DNA from: Phycomyces nitens | Lineage: Eukaryota; Mucoromycota; Mucoromycetes; Mucorales; Phycomycetaceae | Direction of reading: 5' to 3' | NCBI GenBank assembly: GCA_022702545.1 | Contig: JAHRBC010000001.1 | Coordinates: 9,176,001 to 9,240,000 of the forward strand | Length of the DNA: 64,000 nucleotides | Shown: one piece after another, positions 58,564-64,000 of the stretch | Numbering within the stretch: position 1 is the first letter of the stretch | Layout of the letters: every line of letters starts with the position of its first letter | Program-made: the position numbers and the translations under genes | The notes under the pieces: generated by a model | Seen by the model: only the letters and a program-made list of their open reading frames with translations | Databases searched by the model: none | What the model was told of the DNA's origin: nothing

Positions 58564-61299
58564 ATGCAACCCAAACTCCCTACTAGCAATGCCTCTAAAA
58601 GACGTATGGTCAGAAGTTCTGTCAATGAAAGAACTGGTGAAGAAAGAGAGCTGCAACCAGCAGTGCTACCTATCCAAAGGGTGGCCTCTACTGAGACGCA
58701 GCCAGCAAAGCGCAGCCGAGGCCGTCCAAAAAAGAATGTCCAGATTGAGAGTGCCATGGCATCCAATGTCGTTGATCCCAGAACTGTTGTATCTAACAAC
58801 ACCTCTTTCCGTACCATGGCTTCAAGAGATCTTGATGAGTTGGACTATGCAGTTGAGGCATTAATGAGAAAAGTGCGCCCAAGTACCGCATTGGCCTATA
58901 GACAGCCCTTGGCACACTGGAAGGTATTTTGTCATTTTGATTTTTTAATATATTATTATAGTTTTGTTATTAATCTTACGTGTATTTTACTTCATGTATT
59001 ATAGGGATTCTGCGATGCCAACAAACATAGATTTAATATTGATTCCGAATACCCTTATACTGTGGGTCCTACTGAGCTAGTGGTTGCTTTCTTCACCAAA
59101 TTCATCTTTAAGCGAACGTACAAAAAGAACATCTCAATCGGCTCAGATGTTAGAACCCAAATCTATCTAAGGATAGAAGATAAACCAACAACTTCCACAA
59201 CTTTACCTCAATGTAAGAAATAATTAGATCTGGATATAACATTTAGTCAATTGTAAATTATATATTTAATTAATCCTGGATTAAATTTGGCTTGTAGTAA
59301 CAGAGGCTGCTCCCATCAGTAAAGACGGAAAATCTAAAATCCTTGAAGTGCCTTTGAGTTTTGAGTCTGTCAACCAGTACAAGAAAGCGTTGATGTATCT
59401 GCACAGTTACCAGCAAGAAACTCAACGAATCATTTGGCCATCACCAAAAAAAACAAAAGAACTCATTGACCTGTTGAAGGAATATGAACAAAACCTTGTC
59501 TATGACCAAGTTCAGACAAATGCAGACAGAGCTGCTCATTGTGTGATCAGGGACTCCTATAAATCCGGCCAACTGATTAAGATCCTTAAGTCTCTTTGGA
59601 TATCCACCAACAAGGCCGATTTACAAGAGATCTTCTCAATCTCTACTCGCCACCACATGCTCCTTCGAGACCAGGATCTCAGAAATCTCAACTTCTCGGA
59701 TTGTTTTTGCATGATAATCCCAAAGAAGCAGCATAGGGGAGCCCAGCAAGCAGTAGCTCTAGTTTTCTGCCTAGACAAAGGCAAAACGCTGAAAGAAGGC
59801 GAAGTCAAGTTTGCTTGTGCCATACGCCATGAGAACTTATTTCGTTGTCCTGTTGGTGTCTTTGCTTTTTTCATGTTTAGCTTGATCCAGGTATGTTGAC
59901 AAATTAAAATGATTGCTGTTTGTCAATACATATATCTAATGATTCTTTTATAAAAAAGGATGATGCCGACTTCTTGGGTGAAGAAAGGTGGCACAACTGG
60001 AAGGTCTTGAGAGGACGAGATGACCCTGAGAAGAGTCTCAGTGGAGCACAGCAATATAAGACAGCAAAAAGTGCATTTGCCGAGCACGACATATTTACTA
60101 CAAGAGTTACGCACGGTGGGCACCATGCTGGTGCTATTGAAGCTGAAGCACTTGGAATCCCATACGATTTTATCAAAAGAGGAGGAGGGTGAAAGGATCG
60201 CCTTGGCCGTTTGGAGACTCACTACCTTGGTAAACTTCCATCTCAGTTTGCTCGAGGCATGGCAGGGTTTTGGGACAAGTTATTCAACTTGCCAAGAAAC
60301 AGTATCTCACCTTCTCTTAAGCTTCAACAAACAATTTTTCCTTAGATTGAAGATCACTTTGGATGTAGCAATGCTGCATGGAAAAAAGTCTGTGACAAGG
60401 AGATGAAAGAAGTAGATGAGAACGAAGATGAAAATGTTACTGACGAAGATGAGGATGCAGGCGATCAAGCCGAGTTCATAGAAGAAGATAGAAGGATAGT
60501 TCAGCAGAGGATCAAGCAGATCAAGAAGAAGCACTTGACAGTACAAAGAAGCACCAACACTGCCAAACGAGGATTTTTGAGGCTCTTGATCCGGTGTAGA
60601 AGAGTAATTTTGCAAGATGCTGCGGTATACATATACCTGAAGAAAGAAAACAGCATTGTCAACACAAACTTCAAGAGAAATGGGTTAGGCACCAATCCTT
60701 TTCGCAGTGCAGAATTCAAGATTTTTCAAGACAGCATTGTAAAAGACATCACTACACCATCAATTAACAGACTCCAAGAGTATGAATGTCTTGTCCCGAA
60801 CATTGTCAATTCACACAAAGAGGTTTCAACTTGGTTAGGTGAAATAACCCATCAAATGACAAGCATATAACAGCAGAGTACTCGTCAGTTTGCCAGAGTT
60901 GAAAATCATTTCCACAACCAGAATCAGGATAGCTCTCGGGTAGAATCTATTTTGGTTGGGTTGAGCCAACAGTTGCAGCAAGTTGCAAGAAACCAGCAGG
61001 TCCTACTTGTTAATTAACAGTGCCTCAATTCTCAAGTTCAATTATTGATGGCTACCAATACTCCAAACACTATGAGAAACATTGAAAGCACCAACATATC
61101 TTGGGATTTCACTTCTTCTTCTTCTACCTTTATCCAATCATCCCCAATCCAATACTCTGCTCCTCCAATCTATCACCCTGCCATTGTGCCTTCTGCTCTA
61201 ACACTAGCTCAAAATAGTCATAGTCTTACTCAATCATCAGTTTCAAAAGGCAAAAGAAAGGCAAAATGGGTTAGCTATGACCCTCAAGTACTAGAATAA
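58564..61299 (+). pseudogene. Crypton-type tyrosine recombinase (Ndc10/GCR1-like layout), four stops
   Basis: Cryptons move with a tyrosine recombinase alone. Exons at 58564-58923, 59005-59212, 59298-59890 and 59959-61299 give about 830 residues. An AT-hook-like start (AKRSRGRPKKNVQIES) is followed by a SAM-like DNA-binding part (MRKVRPSTALAYRQPLAHWK). The catalytic region reads VKFACAIRHENLFRCPVGVF, then TRVTHGGHHAGAIEAEALG, then RLGRLETHYLGKLPSQFARG with the tyrosine. A C-terminal region resembles the tail of Ndc10/GCR1-type Cryptons (ARGMAGFW; an IFP box). In-frame stops are a TGA at 60190-60192, TAG 60343-60345, TAA 60868-60870 and TAA 61015-61017. The HxxR arginine is histidine (HGGH). 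No frameshift was seen. Confidence 0.82.
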
Positions 61300-62149
61300 C
61301 ACACACACATATATATAGATATCGCATATAAAACAATAAAATATTTACATCTTAAAGTATATCAGCTAAACATGGATATAGAATTGATTAAATATAAAAA
61401 TAATTGTTTCTAAAGAAATGTACATATCTAACAGGATTTTATTTGGATTTTCCAAAGTAATATATACCAGCATTAGCTCCTATAGAGTATAAAACATATC
61501 GACAATTATGCAACTTGAGAAAAACACTATTTTTTCGGCTGCCCTGCGGGCGCCAGTATTAATTTTTGGTATTTTCATCATTTTTTCCAAAAAAGTCAGT
61601 TTGCCCATATTTAGAAATTTTTCCATAGTCTGAGCCAATAGATCACCTATTTTTCTGATTGGCTGATTATTTTAATTTTTTCTGAGGAATTATACCGTTA
61701 CAGTATCTCTTCCCAATTTAACTGGCTCACTTATAATTGAAATACTTTACTTTGAATCATAGCAACTTTTATAATCAATTCTAAAACATTTTGTTTCAAA
61801 ATTTACTTAATTAATATCTATTATTTTCAATAAATAAATGTTAGCTATAAAAATAAAATAAAGTGATTATAAAAGTTTTTACTTGATATAGTAAATTAGA
61901 GACAATTTTAAATTTGCTGTGATATTTTTACTACGCAGAAAATATGAGGAAATTTCTAATTTTAGAAGGTTTTTTTGAAACCAATGTGAAACCACCTTTT
62001 TTTGGACACTCATCTTGACAATAATTTGCAAAATTTGCTGAGCAACAGAATTCATGCATATTGCATTGTTAAAGGGCTATATGATGTTTTTTTTTGTAAT
62101 TTTTGCATATTCTACTTTATCTTTCATACAAAAATAATATTTTACCAAC
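61300..62149. other. AT-rich spacer with a GC-rich island
   Basis: About 850 bp, very AT-rich, with one sharp GC-rich block at about 61537-61554 (GGCTGCCCTGCGGGCGCC). That block could be the outer end of the next Harbinger element or of another transposon; the partner end is outside the window. No gene was recognised. Confidence 0.4.
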
Positions 62150-63069
62150 ATGTCACAAGAAAGAACAAACACTAATGCTGAAAGCAGCACCATAAATATC
62201 CGTTTCAAGGAATGTAACCCTTCTTTGCCCATTAAAGAAGACAAGCCTCCCAGAGTAAATGGTTTCTGGACTGACAAGAAAGAGTTGGCACTCTTAAAAG
62301 AGTATGCCAATGTCTTCCCACCTGCTTGCAAGAGAGGACAGCACAAAGAAGCATGGGAAGAAATCCTCGCCAGTGTGAATGGGGTGAATCCCAGTGATCC
62401 ACCATTGAGTTATGACTCCTGTCACCGTGCAGTTGATCGACTTGTAAGAAGCTACGGAAAAAGCTTCGAGGAGTCAAACGTTGCATCTCTTTCTGGTGCA
62501 AACAGAAATAGATCTGAAGTAGAGAAGGCTGTCTACGAGATCATCAAAAAGGTATATTTAATTTGTAAGAAATATTTTTACTATGCCCTAAACATATATT
62601 GGTATCTTTGGAAACATAGAAGAATTCGTATGATGATCTTAAGAAAGAAGGGAGAGAGAAGGTTCTCGAGAGAAATTACTGTAAGGCAAATATGGAGCGG
62701 TCCATGAGAGCCTTGGCCGGATCATTTGGGAATCACAAAAAGAATATCCGGAAAGAAATACGTGATCGCCGGCGTGTGGACAAGGAGGCAAACGCCAGGA
62801 ACAATGAGCCTAGGATCCTTTCCCCTCCAGTTGAGGAATCTGCCAGTGGTTCTGGCAGTTTTCAAGAGACAGAAGTCCCGGTGGAGACAGAAGTCCCGGT
62901 GGAGACAGAAGCAACCTCTGGTGATTGCCAGAATGGAGGGGACAGTGGGTCCCTTAGCACCAGCCAAGAGGAGCGGCTCAACAACATGGAAAGCCGGTTC
63001 ACCAACATGGAAAGCCGGCTCACCAACATTGAGAAGCTGTTGGAACAGTTAGTTAACAAAATTAAATAA
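62150..63069 (+). CDS. Harbinger 2 accessory Myb-like DNA-binding protein
   Basis: It has the same role as its counterpart in Harbinger 1 but is not closely similar in sequence. Exons are at 62150-62551 and 62620-63069, joined by a GT-AG intron (IIKK + NSYDDLKKEG). The Myb/SANT-like part reads VNGFWTDKKELALLKEYANV, then HKEAWEEILASVNGV and YDSCHRAVDRLVRSYGKSF. A basic helix (RRRVDKEANARNNEP) and an acidic tail with a short repeat (ETEVPVETEVPVETEA) follow. The end is a heptad-like coiled coil made of repeated NMESRxTN units (NMESRFTNMESRLTNIEKLL). The product is about 283 residues. It faces the transposase gene tail to tail with 30 bp between stops. The frame is intact. Confidence 0.82.
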
Positions 63070-63099
63070 ATAATATTATAAGATTTTCTTTTGTTTTTA

Positions 63100-64000
63100 T
63101 TAGATTATATAATCTTCATCTTCTCCATCAATCTTATCTCTTCTTAACCCAGAGATATACTCTTCAATTATCGGCAGCTCCAACCCAAAGTATGCATTGG
63201 TGGATGATCCACCACGATGCACACAATGCAACATGTTTTTGAAAACAGTTGAGAGAATGTAGACAACTCCAGGTTCATTCTCCCCCGTCTTCATTGCATA
63301 CTTGTACTTGCAATACTTGAAGTACTTCTCCACTTCAGCAAACTCCCACTCCACAGCTATTTTCATTTTTGACATGCTCTTGTTTATCAACTTGTCATCC
63401 TCTATTACACATAATTAATACACTGTTTATAGTTTCCCACCAGCTTGTGTTACTTTACCAGTAAGTCTTACACCTCCAAGTGGCGAGAACAAACATTTGG
63501 ACGACATGTATCCAGGGTCGCCATACAACACATAAGGGTACCCATAACCAGATGGGATATCCAGGTATCTCTCAATTCTTTGCTCAGTCCTTGAAGAGAA
63601 ATACACACTCTGGTCATGTCTTGAGCCAGCATAGGGACCAATTATGCTACTGGTTATCCCATCTGGAGTAACAATCGACTGGAACTTCAAAGCATGAAGA
63701 TGCTTCCAGCCATTGTACAAAGCCTTTTGGTCTTCTTCGCTGTGGCTTGGGCGAGATACTGCTTGCATTGTACCATCAATGAACCCAACAACATTTGGGA
63801 ATGCGGCACCTTTGTCATGCACGGCCTTGGCAAACTTCTTCAAGTTCTCTGGACTGAACTGCTTGGCGTTGAATTGGACGCCCCACTTTATTTGTTCGAA
63901 AACAAGGCTCTCCATCCCTCTGCAGACAACAGACACATTCGTCAGACTCATCCCAAAAAGTATAGACATATCACTCACACGTCTGGGAAAGCTGTAACGA
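63100..64000 (-). CDS. Harbinger 2 transposase, partial (5' end beyond the window)
   Basis: The frame is open to the right edge (RYSFPRRVSDMSILFGMSL) and continues through NLKKFAKAVHDKGAAFPNVV, GFIDGTMQAVSRPSH (first catalytic D), SSIIGPYAGSRHDQSVY, VLYGDPGYMSSK (second D), an intron (about 63403-63459, joining RLT to EDDKLINKSM) and IAVEWEFAEVEKYFKYCKY (E). It ends in DGEDEDYII at 63100. The three catalytic acids are present. It is clearly related to, but distinct from, the Harbinger 1 enzyme, so two Harbinger families are represented within 10 kb. Confidence 0.88.

Overview
The window looks like nuclear DNA of an early-diverging fungus, most likely Mucoromycota (Mucorales-like). Genes carry many short GT-AG introns, intergenic DNA is AT-rich, and the mobile elements (Tc1/mariner, Harbinger, Crypton, DIRS, MULE and a Mucorales-type repeated protein family) fit that group. 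No species is assigned. No tRNA, rRNA or CRISPR array was found.

From about 2.5 to 37.8 kb lie ordinary conserved genes: BRF1 (TFIIIB), a divergently placed DDB1/CPSF-A superfamily protein, NDUFS6 (complex I), translation factor EF-1beta, a PMC1/PMCA-type Ca2+-ATPase, a myosin-light-chain-like EF-hand protein, a Nup133-like nucleoporin, a Pgc1-like glycerophosphodiester phosphodiesterase and a long PAS hybrid histidine kinase. They do not form a pathway; they are housekeeping and signalling genes with short spacers. A Tc1-type composite with inverted arms of about 400 bp (26.07-29.64 kb) and a LINE remnant (about 25.5 kb) interrupt this part.

From about 38.7 kb to the end I see only mobile DNA and its relics: a 1.33 kb Tc1 copy; two decayed members of a Mucorales-type family with a possible PD-(D/E)xK signature; a 422 bp MITE whose ends are arrays of a 13-bp motif; an LTR copy; a three-level nest in which a solo LTR (TSD ATCGT) sits inside a DIRS element that sits inside the left terminal repeat of a two-gene Harbinger element (TSD AGT); a MULE with 46-bp TIRs and an 8-bp TSD; a Crypton-type tyrosine recombinase gene; and a second Harbinger element cut by the window edge.

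The DIRS, MULE and Crypton reading frames are broken by ten in-frame stop codons and, where I followed them, no frameshifts. Each stop can be explained by one C-to-T (or G-to-A) change. Two LTR copies and the MITE motif copies also differ largely by such transitions. This suggests cytosine-deamination or RIP-like decay, which to my knowledge is not established in this phylum.
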